This document shows, one piece after another, positions 1 to 7,308 of a stretch of DNA of 64,000 nt. The notes below the pieces were generated by a model. It made no database searches. It had not been told where the DNA came from and saw only the letters and a list, made by a program, of their open reading frames with translations. Source of the DNA: Maricaulis sp048270265 (GTDB lineage Bacteria > Pseudomonadota > Alphaproteobacteria > Caulobacterales > Maricaulaceae); NCBI RefSeq assembly GCF_048270265.1, contig NZ_JBLWTD010000009.1:1-64000 (forward strand). The letters are read 5' to 3'. Position 1 is the first letter of the stretch. Each line of letters begins with the position of its first letter. Made by a program: the position numbers and the translations under genes.

Positions 1-98
1 GGCCACATGTTTGCGCGGGTTTTACCCCTCATCCCCGTTTGCTGCAATGCGGCACGCAGTACGTTGACGTATGACCCGCATTTGGGCGACATGCTGTG

Positions 99-755
99 AT
101 GACCTCAGCGCCGATTTCCCGGGCCTTCGAGCCGCCCCAAGCTTTCCCGCCATTGCGCCTCGGCGTGAGCGGTCTGGGCCTGTCGCGCGGCGATACGGTG
201 CTGGCGCGCGATCTGGCGTTCGAGCTGTCACCGGGCGAGGCCGTGATGCTGACGGGCCGCAATGGCACCGGCAAGACCAGCCTGCTGCGCGCCCTGGCCG
301 GCTTTATCGAGCCCGATGCCGGCGCGATCACCCTCAATGATGCCCCGCCATCCGATGCCGCGGCTGACACCATCGCCTGGCTCGGCCATGCCGACGGGCT
401 CAAGCCCGGCGAGACACCGCGCAGCGCCCTGCGTTTCTGGGCCGACCTCTATGGCCAGCCGCGCACCGCGATCATGCCCGCCCTGCGCGCCCTCGAGATC
501 GACCATCTGATCGACCGCCCCGCCGCGCGCCTGTCGCGCGGGCAGCAAAGGCGCTGTGGCCTGGCGCGCATCGTGCTGGCCCATCGCCCGCTCTGGCTGC
601 TCGACGAACCCGCCGGCCCGCTCGATGCAGAAGGCCGGGCCTGTCTGGCGGCGCTTGTCGCCACGCATCGCGCCCAGGGCGGCCTGGTGATCGCCGCGAC
701 GCATCAGCCGCTCGACTGGCCCGATGCGCGCAGCCTCGATATGGGGCGGCTCTGA
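99..755 (+). CDS. ccmA: Heme exporter ATP-binding protein CcmA
   Basis: ATPase subunit of the CcmABCD complex that releases heme-loaded CcmE during cytochrome c maturation at the inner membrane. The 218-residue product has a Walker A GRNGTGKT at about residue 53, an ABC signature LSRGQQ near residue 147 and a Walker B LWLLDEP, in the order expected of an ABC nucleotide-binding domain. The length is normal for CcmA. GTG at 96 sits directly before ATG 99 and could also serve as start. Its stop overlaps the ccmB start by one base (TGATG), so translation is coupled. The roughly 95 bases upstream hold no recognisable gene. Confidence 0.95.
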   Translation: MTSAPISRAFEPPQAFPPLRLGVSGLGLSRGDTVLARDLAFELSPGEAVMLTGRNGTGKTSLLRALAGFIEPDAGAITLNDAPPSDAAADTIAWLGHADGLKPGETPRSALRFWADLYGQPRTAIMPALRALEIDHLIDRPAARLSRGQQRRCGLARIVLAHRPLWLLDEPAGPLDAEGRACLAALVATHRAQGGLVIAATHQPLDWPDARSLDMGRL

Positions 756-1423
756 TGGGTGTTCTCACAGCGATCTTTGCGCGCGAAGCCCGCCTCGCCT
801 GGGCCGGCGGTGGCGGTGCGGCCGGACCGGCCGCCTTCTTCCTCGCCGCGATCACCCTCGCTCCGCTCGCCATCGGCCCCGCTGCCGACCTGCTCGCGGC
901 CGCGGGTCCCGGCATTCTCGCCTTCGCGGCCCTGCTCTCCGTGCTGCAATCAGCCGAACGCCTGTTCGGCGATGATTTCTCCGACGGCACGCTCGATCTC
1001 TACCTGCTCACGCCCACCAGCCTGGCGGCCCTGTGCCTGGCCAAGGTGATGGGCCAGGCCAGCGCGACCCTGTGGCCTTTGTCGTTGATCGGTGTCCTCG
1101 GCGGGCTGATGTATGGCCTGCCGCCAATTTCAGCCCTGGTGCTTGGCGCAGCCCTGCTCGCCGCCATCCCGGCCCTCGCCCTGATTGCCGGTTTCGCCGG
1201 CGCCCTGGCCGCCGGCATCAAGCGCGGCGGCCTGCTGATCGCCCTGATCGCGACGCCGATGATGGTCCCGGTCCTGATCTTCGCCGCCGGGGCGGGCCGT
1301 TCGGCCTTTGCCGGCGATGAGCGGGCGGTGGCGAATTTGCTGCTGACGCTGGCGATCAGCCTTGGCACGGTGGCGCTGGCGCCGTTCGGGATCGCCGCGG
1401 CGGTGCGGGGGCGGCTGGGATGA
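755..1423 (+). CDS. ccmB: Heme exporter permease CcmB
   Basis: Membrane permease partner of CcmA in the heme-handling ABC complex. The 222-residue product is almost entirely hydrophobic, with about six predicted transmembrane stretches. It carries the conserved early segment ending FGDDFSDGTLDLYLL, typical of CcmB (a cytoplasmic loop after the second helix). The start overlaps the ccmA stop. A gap of about 60 bases separates it from ccmC, where no promoter or terminator is apparent. The family assignment rests on this segment, on hydrophobicity and on gene order. Confidence 0.93.
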   Translation: MGVLTAIFAREARLAWAGGGGAAGPAAFFLAAITLAPLAIGPAADLLAAAGPGILAFAALLSVLQSAERLFGDDFSDGTLDLYLLTPTSLAALCLAKVMGQASATLWPLSLIGVLGGLMYGLPPISALVLGAALLAAIPALALIAGFAGALAAGIKRGGLLIALIATPMMVPVLIFAAGAGRSAFAGDERAVANLLLTLAISLGTVALAPFGIAAAVRGRLG

Positions 1424-1484
1424 ACGGGCAAGCTGCGACCACCCGGCAGTTGCCGCCCGGCTTCCCGCAAAGTAAGTGAGCGCC

Positions 1485-2216
1485 ATGCTGTCCTATTTCG
1501 CCAACCCGCAACGTTTCGACCAGCTGGCCCGCATCGCCATTCCGGTGTTTGGCGTGTTGACGCTGATCCTGCTTGGCGCGGGCATCTACATGTCCTTCTT
1601 CGCCTCGCCGCCGGACTATCAGCAGGGCGATACGGTGCGGATCATGTATGTGCATGTGCCCGCCGCCTATATGGCTTCGGCGCTGTATGCGGCGTTGGCC
1701 GGGGCGAGCTTTGTCTATTTTGTCTGGCGCCATGCCATTGCCGATGCGGCTGCGGCGGTGATCGCGCCGATCGGGGCCGTGTTTACGGCGCTGGCGCTCG
1801 CGACGGGCTCGATCTGGGGCAAGCCGATGTGGGGCACCTGGTGGGAATGGGATGCCCGCATGACTTCGGTTCTGGTGCTCTTCCTGGTCTATCTTGGCTA
1901 TATGGCGCTGCGCTCGGCGCTCGAAGATGCCCAGCAGGCGGCGCGTGCCGGTGCCATCCTGGCCATGGCCGGGGTGATCAATCTGGTGATCGTGAAATTT
2001 TCTGTCGAATGGTGGTCGAGCCTGCACCAGCCGGCCTCGGTTTTCCGCGCCGACGGGCCGACGATTGATCCCAGCCAGCTCTGGCCGCTGGGGTTGATGG
2101 CGCTGGGCTATACGACACTGGCCGGCTGGCTGGTCTTCTACCGTCTGCGCTCGCGCGCCATCGCGCGCCGGGCCGAAGCGCTGATGCGGCAGAAAGAGCG
2201 CGGGGATTTCAAATGA
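1485..2216 (+). CDS. ccmC: Heme exporter protein CcmC
   Basis: Inner-membrane protein that binds heme and presents it to CcmE. The product is 243 residues with six predicted membrane helices and the tryptophan-rich heme-handling segment GTWWEWDARMT, flanked by the periplasmic histidines HVPAAY and SSLHQPASV typical of the family. ATG 1485 is preferred: it gives MLSYFANPQRF, which resembles the usual family start, and AAGTGAG lies just upstream. An in-frame GTG at 1476 would add three residues. The end overlaps ccmD through ATGA. Confidence 0.95.
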   Translation: MLSYFANPQRFDQLARIAIPVFGVLTLILLGAGIYMSFFASPPDYQQGDTVRIMYVHVPAAYMASALYAALAGASFVYFVWRHAIADAAAAVIAPIGAVFTALALATGSIWGKPMWGTWWEWDARMTSVLVLFLVYLGYMALRSALEDAQQAARAGAILAMAGVINLVIVKFSVEWWSSLHQPASVFRADGPTIDPSQLWPLGLMALGYTTLAGWLVFYRLRSRAIARRAEALMRQKERGDFK

Positions 2217-2368
2217 GCGAATTTCTCGCCATGGGCGGTTATGCGGTCTGGGTCTGGTCGGCCTGGGGACTGTCGGCGGCGGGCCTGATCGCGCTGGTCA
2301 TTTTCACGCTCGCCGAACGCCGTGCGGCCTCGGAGCGGTTGCGGCGTCTGGAGAATGACGAGGCATGA
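2213..2368 (+). CDS. ccmD: Small heme exporter subunit CcmD
   Basis: The 51-residue product has one transmembrane helix (about residues 10-32, with aromatic YAVWVWSAWG at its entry) followed by a charged tail, AERRAASERLRRLENDEA. This is the standard CcmD layout. CcmD helps release holo-CcmE from CcmC and CcmAB. The gene overlaps ccmC (ATGA at 2213) and ccmG (ATGA at 2365) by four bases each, so three genes are translationally chained. It is short enough to be missed by automatic calling. Confidence 0.9.
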   Translation: MSEFLAMGGYAVWVWSAWGLSAAGLIALVIFTLAERRAASERLRRLENDEA

Positions 2369-2877
2369 TGCAGGCTGTGCGCCTTCTCGCCCTGTTGGGC
2401 ATCTTCGCCCTGCTCACCGTGCTGGGCCTGCGCTGGTATCAGGATCGCCCTGCGCCGCCCGAGCCCATGCCCGCCCTGACGCTGGCCGCGGTGGACGGGC
2501 GCGCGAGCTTTGATCCGGCGGCGATCGAAGGGCCCTATCTGATCAATGTCTGGGGTTCCTGGTGTCCCTATTGCCAGATGGAGCATCCGGTCCTGATGGC
2601 GCTGCAGGCCGAGGGCATCGCGATCTATGGCATCGCCTGGCGTGACACGGCGGCAGCGGTCAATGCCACGCTCGACCGGCATGGTGACCCCTATGCCGGC
2701 GTCATGCTTGATGTCGACGGGCTCTCCGCACAGGCGCTCGGCATAACCGGAACACCGGAAACCCTGGTGGTCAGCGCCGACGGGCAGATCCTGGCGCGCT
2801 GGTTCGGTCCCATGTCGGAGCGCGTCTTGCGCAACCGGATCTATCCGGCGCTCGAGCGCGGGGCGTTGCGGGAATAG
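2365..2877 (+). CDS. ccmG: Thiol:disulfide interchange protein CcmG/DsbE
   Basis: Membrane-anchored periplasmic thioredoxin-like protein that keeps apocytochrome c heme-binding cysteines reduced. The 170-residue product has an N-terminal signal anchor (about residues 5-22) and a thioredoxin fold with active-site WCPYC (Cys67 and Cys70). A cis-proline loop is seen at GTPET. It ends the ccmABCDG run. The remaining maturation genes (ccmE, ccmF, ccmH) are not in the window. A double ATG at 2365 and 2368 leaves the exact start open by one codon. Confidence 0.93.
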   Translation: MMQAVRLLALLGIFALLTVLGLRWYQDRPAPPEPMPALTLAAVDGRASFDPAAIEGPYLINVWGSWCPYCQMEHPVLMALQAEGIAIYGIAWRDTAAAVNATLDRHGDPYAGVMLDVDGLSAQALGITGTPETLVVSADGQILARWFGPMSERVLRNRIYPALERGALRE

Positions 2878-2886
2878 GTTCAGGCC

Positions 2887-3189
2887 TCAATCGTCCTTGA
2901 ACATCGCGGCGTGATCCCTGGCCCCATGCGCGACGCGCAGGATCGTGACCGCTGTCGCGTCATGGCGGTAATACACGGCATATTTCCGGCAAAATGTGAC
3001 CCGCAGGCCCGGGGCGAACTTTTCCCGCGAGGCGCCCGATTGCGGCAAATCCCGCAAGGGTTCCAGCTTGTCGAGGATTTCATCAATGAAGAGATCGGCC
3101 TGCGCCGGTGAATCGAGGGCAATGAAGGCCCAGATATCAGCCAGATCCAGGCGGGCGGCGTCGGTTATGCGGATGGGTCGGCGGCCGAT
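2887..3189 (-). CDS. ParE/RelE-type toxin frame without a canonical start codon
   Basis: A frame of about 100 residues reads like a ParE-family toxin: IRITDAARLDLADIWAFIA, then FIDEILDKLEPLRDLPQSG, then RVTFCRKYAVYYRHD and ILRVAHGARDHAAMF. The upstream in-frame stop lies at 3220-3222. No ATG, GTG or TTG occurs between it and the conserved domain; the coordinates given begin at an ATC codon. The frame overlaps the end of the antitoxin gene by about 25 bases, as is usual for these pairs. It may use a rare start, be reached by frameshifting from the antitoxin, or be a silenced toxin. The domain itself is otherwise intact, which argues against long-standing decay. Confidence 0.7.
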   Translation of the reverse strand: MGRRPIRITDAARLDLADIWAFIALDSPAQADLFIDEILDKLEPLRDLPQSGASREKFAPGLRVTFCRKYAVYYRHDATAVTILRVAHGARDHAAMFKDD

Positions 3190-3458
3190 GACCGAAGTCT
3201 CCCGAGCGTCTTGATATCGTCAGCGTCGAAAGCGCGGACCCGGCCCTGATCATGATCTTCGACACCGGCGGCAATGAATGCGCGCATCTGCGCCGAGTTG
3301 TGCTCTGTGGCCAGCCGCTTTTCCCGCCAGTCACGCAGGGCTTCGCGGATGATCTCGCTGGACGAGGCGTAATCACCGGTCTCGACAGCGCCGCGGACGA
3401 GGGCGGCGATCTCACTGGTCAAGGTAATGGTGATGCGTTCCATGGCGCTCATGCGCAT
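3165..3458 (-). CDS. parD: ParD-family antitoxin
   Basis: The product is 97 residues from the first ATG; later in-frame ATGs at 3452 and 3443 are possible, and MERITITLT is a usual ParD opening. The N-terminal ribbon-helix-helix segment (ITITLTSEIAALVRGAVE, then YASSSEIIREALRDW) would bind operator DNA. The C-terminal half (AFIAAGVEDHDQGRVRAFD) would wrap the toxin. It precedes and overlaps the ParE-like frame. In the family, antitoxin and antitoxin-toxin complex repress their own promoter, which would lie just upstream at 3456-3480. Confidence 0.85.
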   Translation of the reverse strand: MRMSAMERITITLTSEIAALVRGAVETGDYASSSEIIREALRDWREKRLATEHNSAQMRAFIAAGVEDHDQGRVRAFDADDIKTLGRLRSSAADPSA

Positions 3459-3472
3459 ACTTGATCATACTT
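3456..3472 (-). promoter_or_regulatory. Direct repeat upstream of parD, candidate operator
   Basis: Two copies of CATACTT (plus strand) start at 3456 and 3466, exactly 10 bp apart, so they fall on one face of the helix. The first touches the longest parD start codon. Ribbon-helix-helix antitoxins commonly bind such short repeats in tandem. The functional role is inferred. Confidence 0.35.
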
Positions 3473-3507
3473 TGTGCGAAAAAATCAAGTCAGCACGCCG
3501 TCAGAGC

Positions 3508-4104
3508 TCAGGCCGCAGAGCGCTCGCCAGCGTCCTTGCGGGCCTTCTTCTCGGCCTTTTTGGCCTTCAGTCTGGCCTTTTCCTTGGCGCGCTTCTTGGC
3601 CTTTTTCTTCTTTTCCTTGTCCTTCACCTTCGCCTTCTTGACCGCTTCCTCGCCCTTTTCCAGGGTCAGGGCGATGCGGCGCAGGGTTTCCAGGAAATTG
3701 GCACGCTTGTTCTTGGGCAGGGCGGAGATGATGGCGCGATCGGCCTCCATCGCGCCGAGCGTGGCGGCGTCCAGCAGGGCGCGGCCGGAGGCGCTGAGAT
3801 GGATCGCATTGGCGCGGGCATCATCAGCCAGTTTTTCGCGTTCCAGCAGACCATTGCGCGCCATGCGCGAGACCAGCTCGGCCAGGGTGGAGCGGTCGAT
3901 CCCGGTCGTCTTGACCAGCTCGGTCTGGGTCAGGCCCTCATTCTGGGCGGTGGCGTGCAAAACGGCGAACTGGCGCTGGGTGAGCTTGGCGCCGGCCATC
4001 GCCTTGGTGAAGCGTTCGGCGGCGAATTGCTGGGCCCGGTGCAGGAGATGTCCGGGCGAATCCGCGAGGTCGAAAACTTTGGGGCTGTGCTTCTCGCTCG
4101 CCAT
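3508..4104 (-). CDS. MarR-like winged-helix regulator with lysine-rich C-terminal tail
   Basis: The product is 198 residues. Residues 1 to about 150 look like a MarR winged helix: an N-terminal helix, LTQRQFAVLHAT, the helix-turn-helix LTQTELVKTTGIDRSTLAELVSRM, and a wing NGLLEREKLADDARANAIHLSASG. The last 45 or so residues are a very basic run rich in KAK, KKK and KAKK, unlike a normal MarR end. Family members bind palindromic operators as dimers. The tail could be a non-specific DNA or RNA contact. The gene stands alone on the minus strand, with a small palindrome upstream. Confidence 0.8.
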   Translation of the reverse strand: MASEKHSPKVFDLADSPGHLLHRAQQFAAERFTKAMAGAKLTQRQFAVLHATAQNEGLTQTELVKTTGIDRSTLAELVSRMARNGLLEREKLADDARANAIHLSASGRALLDAATLGAMEADRAIISALPKNKRANFLETLRRIALTLEKGEEAVKKAKVKDKEKKKKAKKRAKEKARLKAKKAEKKARKDAGERSAA

Positions 4105-4144
4105 ATCGGTCTCCGGGTCTCGGCTGGGTCATTCTAGGGCGGAT

Positions 4145-4166
4145 TTATAACGCAAAAATGACATTT
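4145..4166 (-). promoter_or_regulatory. Candidate promoter/operator of the MarR-like gene
   Basis: AAATGACATTT at 4156-4166 is a perfect 5+1+5 palindrome. On the minus strand it is followed by a TATAAA-like box (4145-4150), about 40 bases upstream of the regulator's ATG. The arrangement suits autoregulation, but this is inferred from position and symmetry only. Confidence 0.35.
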
Positions 4167-4191
4167 GTCCGATCACGGAGCGTCGCATTTC

Positions 4192-4854
4192 TTATGCGGC
4201 TTCTCCGCTTTCCTCGCCGTCTTCGTCCCCGGGGCGCTGATATTTGAGCAGGAGCGGCATCTGCAGCCCGGCGAAGATCAGGCTGAGCACCATCACACCG
4301 AGCTTGGCATTGGCCCAGAAACTTTCGGATATCTCGATCTCGGCGAACCAGCGTGCCGATTCCGGCACGACGGAATCCGTGATGTGCCGCCACATGAACT
4401 CGTTGAGCAGGGCGAGAAACTGGAACCAGAGCGCCCAGCGCACGGCCAGCATGGTCCAGGCCTCCTCGGGCAGGTTGAACACACTGGCGAAGAAGACCTT
4501 CCAGACATTATGCCCCAGCGCGACGCTGATCAGGATCAGGAAGGAATAGAAGAAATTGATGATGGTCGGCTTGAGATAGAGGAAGATCGGATCCTGCAGC
4601 ACGATGCCGATCGTGCCCATGCCGAGAACGATCACCGTCGTGAAGATCAACATGGGCGGGAAGCGTTTCTCGACCTGGATGGCGTAGATCAGCCCGATCA
4701 CCGCAGCGATCATATAGGCGCCGGTGCCGATATAGATCGCCTGGTCGCCGGCATAGGCGCGCGCCAGGTTGTAGACGACGATCCAGACCCCGATGGGACC
4801 GAAATCAACCAGCATGCTGGCGGTCTGTTTCGACGTGGTCTCGGTCTGGCTCAC
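4192..4854 (-). CDS. yciB: YciB/IspZ family inner-membrane septation protein
   Basis: The product is 220 residues with about five to six membrane helices. Family segments visible are LVDFGPIGVWIVVYN near the N-terminus, the central FLYLKPTIINFFYS and LPEEAWTMLAVRWALWFQFLALLNE. YciB is linked to cell-envelope synthesis and septation; its biochemical role is not settled. GTG 4854 is chosen because GAGGAG (4862-4867) lies at ideal spacing. The gene follows the EamA transporter by 17 bases and is likely co-transcribed with it. The acidic C-terminus (GDEDGEESGE) is a minor peculiarity. Confidence 0.88.
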   Translation of the reverse strand: MSQTETTSKQTASMLVDFGPIGVWIVVYNLARAYAGDQAIYIGTGAYMIAAVIGLIYAIQVEKRFPPMLIFTTVIVLGMGTIGIVLQDPIFLYLKPTIINFFYSFLILISVALGHNVWKVFFASVFNLPEEAWTMLAVRWALWFQFLALLNEFMWRHITDSVVPESARWFAEIEISESFWANAKLGVMVLSLIFAGLQMPLLLKYQRPGDEDGEESGEAA

Positions 4855-4871
4855 GGGGTTCTCCTCGGCAT

Positions 4872-5720
4872 TCACAATGTCTGCATCACGACAAGTCCGG
4901 TGACCAATAGCACGGCCAGCGCAATACGCTTCAACCCGAAAGCCTCCTTCAGGACCAGCGCCGCAAGCAGTGCGCCGAATACGATACTGGTCTCGCGCAG
5001 CGCCGCCATCGGCGCCACCGGAGCGATGGAATAGGCGTAGAGCGCCAGGCCATAGGTCGTCAGATTGAACAGCATCGAGGTGGCGGCGGGTCGGGTCTCC
5101 TGGCGCGCCATGGCCCAGAACCGCGAACCGCGCCGAATGACTGCTGTGGTGCCAATCGTGACACCTGAAAGCACGAAGAACCAACCCGTATAGACCATCA
5201 CGTCACCGGAGGCGCGCACGCCGGCGGCGTCGATGACGGTATAGCTGGCGGTCATGCCGGCGGCAGCGAGGGCGAGCAGCAGGACCTGCGCCTTGGGCGC
5301 GCCGTCCTTCTCCGGCCAGGCAAAGCCGACCAGCGCCGCCGAGGCAATCGCCAGGCCGAGCAATTGCCAGAGCGAGACCGCTTCGCCGAGAAACAGATAG
5401 GCGGCCAGCGTCGCCAGCGCCGGCGCGCTGCCGCGCATCACCGGATAGACCAGATTCATCTCGCCGCGCTCGAAGGCCGCGATCAGCAACATGTTGAAGG
5501 CCCAGATCGTGGCCGAGCCGAGCAGCAGGAAGCGCCAGACTTCCCAGCCGGGAAAGGGTTGAAACACCAGCCAGGGCAGCATCAGGAGAGCAACGAAGAT
5601 CAGCGACAGGGCTCGGAACACAAGCCGGTCTTTCGCGCGCTTGGTCAGCAGTGTCATGCCGGCATGGGCCAGGGCCGAACCGAGCATGGCGAGGGCGCCA
5701 TAGGCGAGTGCGGGGGTCAC
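4872..5720 (-). CDS. EamA-type DMT superfamily transporter
   Basis: The product is 282 residues with about ten hydrophobic helices arranged as two EamA repeats. The first ends around LFLGEAVSLWQLLGLAIASAALVGF and the second at VLKEAFGLKRIALAVLLVTGLV, both matching the typical end of an EamA unit. The family exports or imports small metabolites, and the substrate cannot be read from sequence. A GTG start at 5720 has a GGAG element upstream. It lies upstream of yciB on the same strand. Confidence 0.85.
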   Translation of the reverse strand: MTPALAYGALAMLGSALAHAGMTLLTKRAKDRLVFRALSLIFVALLMLPWLVFQPFPGWEVWRFLLLGSATIWAFNMLLIAAFERGEMNLVYPVMRGSAPALATLAAYLFLGEAVSLWQLLGLAIASAALVGFAWPEKDGAPKAQVLLLALAAAGMTASYTVIDAAGVRASGDVMVYTGWFFVLSGVTIGTTAVIRRGSRFWAMARQETRPAATSMLFNLTTYGLALYAYSIAPVAPMAALRETSIVFGALLAALVLKEAFGLKRIALAVLLVTGLVVMQTL

Positions 5721-5823
5721 CTGCGGGGGCTCCGGGCCAAAAGAGGTTGCTCGCCCGGCATTGCAAACCCTAGTGTGATGGTGAAATCTACCCTGGGTTG
5801 GAGGGGCTGGGTGTGGCGCATCA

Positions 5824-6534
5824 ATGAGTTATCCTGTTGAGATCGAACTGGGGAAGTCCCGGGAAAAATGCGTGGAATTCGGTTGCGGCTCGATATCGAT
5901 CCGGGTGGATACGGCGAAGCGCCGTAACCATCGCGATATCTGGATCAAGTTTGACTTTTCCGACATCGATATCGTGACCGATGGCGTTGCGATCCCGAAT
6001 GTGAAGTGTGCCCTTCGTGATGTCCAGTTCGTGTTCGAGGTCGCTGGTTGGAACTGTCAGGTGCAGCGGCCGGACAATCTGGCAGACCTGGATCGCAGCA
6101 TCGAGCAACGTGATCAAAAGCGCGTCGTTCGCGGCGATCAGATCGGAACGGGTGTGCCCGGGGTCGCCGGCGCCAAAAAGGCGGTGAAAAAGGAAAAGCA
6201 GGTCAGCGTCAAGGACGCCCGGCGCGCACGGTATGATTACGTAAAGCCCGTCAATGGCCTCCGGAACAGACAGGGATGGAAGTTTACGCCCAAACAGGGC
6301 GGCTGCCTCGACTATTCCGAGCCGGAGTACTTGCGGGCCGGTGTCATGAGCAAGCAGGAGGCGGACGCCGAAATTGTCCTCAAGGTGGACAAGTTCATTC
6401 ACGGGCACAATGTTGTCGTTTCCAAGCTTGCCGCGGACGGCAGCGTGAGAAAGATGGGTTTTCTCGAACGCGTGCTCGCAAAGCTCGCCAAAATCGATGA
6501 GCACATGACGGTCAGGGTGTGTGACGCATTATGA
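5824..6534 (+). CDS. Hypothetical protein, first gene of a coupled pair
   Basis: The product is 236 residues with no family I recognise. The first 85 residues alternate charged and hydrophobic positions (IKFDFSDIDIV, VKCALRDVQFVFEVAGW) as in a beta-rich domain. A basic linker follows (AKKAVKKEKQ). The C-terminal part has IVLKVDKFIHGHNVVV and an amphipathic helix MGFLERVLAKLAKI. There is no signal peptide or membrane segment, so it is probably cytoplasmic. It overlaps the next gene by four bases (ATGA), implying joint function. Codon use is less GC-biased than in flanking genes, which suggests acquisition. Confidence 0.7.
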   Translation: MSYPVEIELGKSREKCVEFGCGSISIRVDTAKRRNHRDIWIKFDFSDIDIVTDGVAIPNVKCALRDVQFVFEVAGWNCQVQRPDNLADLDRSIEQRDQKRVVRGDQIGTGVPGVAGAKKAVKKEKQVSVKDARRARYDYVKPVNGLRNRQGWKFTPKQGGCLDYSEPEYLRAGVMSKQEADAEIVLKVDKFIHGHNVVVSKLAADGSVRKMGFLERVLAKLAKIDEHMTVRVCDAL

Positions 6535-7304
6535 GCAAAATCCATGTCAGCCCCGAGGTCGGGCGAATAATTTCCGCCGTTGTCAATTCTGACGCGGATT
6601 CATTTCACGCCTTGTCTCGGGCCTCCGGCCTGATCGACACCGATTTTCTCTGCGACTCGGACTTCTCCGACGTCGAAGACCCGGGGCAGGACTTCACCGA
6701 TGTCTCGATCAAGAACAGCTTCTTCTGCAATTCACTCCTCGATCAGTCGCTGTTCGACGGCACCATAGCCACCGGTGCGGATTTCTCGTTCTCTAGCCTG
6801 AAAGGCGCCGTATTCAGGTTCTGCGATCTGTCGAATACGATTTTCCGGCATGTCGATCTGACCGATGCCGTGTTCGAGCGCTGCACGGTCAACCGGGCGG
6901 ATTTTTCGGGTTCGAATGTGCATCGCGACCAGTTCACGGAATGCCAACTGCGCGACCTGTCCTTTTTTAAATTCCAGTCGCTCGCCGGCGCGAGCTCGGG
7001 CCAGACTCACGTCCGGGCTGAATGGGTTACGGAGGTCAATTCCATCCTGAGGAAAATCGAGCGCGACCTCAAACGGGTGGAGCCGGTTCCCGAAGGCCTT
7101 GGCTCGGCCCTGGCAAACGGCCAGCGCAGCGTCCGGCAGGCTGCGGGCGCCCCGAATCTGGCGGATTGGGCCGCGATTTTGTATTATGTCGATCAGATAA
7201 ACCTTCAGCTGCGGCAGGCGCGTCTCGACTTTTCCAACCAGGCGCGTGACCTGAATTTGTTGGCAAATCTTCTCAAGAAGAACACGGTGGTCGCGAGCGG
7301 ATAA
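6531..7304 (+). CDS. Pentapeptide-repeat-like protein, second gene of the coupled pair
   Basis: The product is 257 residues. Between about residues 35 and 145 there are pentapeptide-like repeats of the A(D/N)Fxx type: TDFLCDSDFSDVE, TGADFSFSSLKGAVF, LSNTIFRHVDLTDAVF and VNRADFSGSNVH. Such repeats form a right-handed four-sided beta-helix. The last 110 residues are helical (SILRKIERDLKRV, LYYVDQINLQLRQARLDF) and unlike known families to me. Pentapeptide proteins range from gyrase mimics to scaffolds, so no function is assigned. Translation is coupled to the upstream gene. The gene ends four bases short of ftsY, which is convergent. Confidence 0.75.
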   Translation: MSKIHVSPEVGRIISAVVNSDADSFHALSRASGLIDTDFLCDSDFSDVEDPGQDFTDVSIKNSFFCNSLLDQSLFDGTIATGADFSFSSLKGAVFRFCDLSNTIFRHVDLTDAVFERCTVNRADFSGSNVHRDQFTECQLRDLSFFKFQSLAGASSGQTHVRAEWVTEVNSILRKIERDLKRVEPVPEGLGSALANGQRSVRQAAGAPNLADWAAILYYVDQINLQLRQARLDFSNQARDLNLLANLLKKNTVVASG

Positions 7305-7308
7305 TCTG

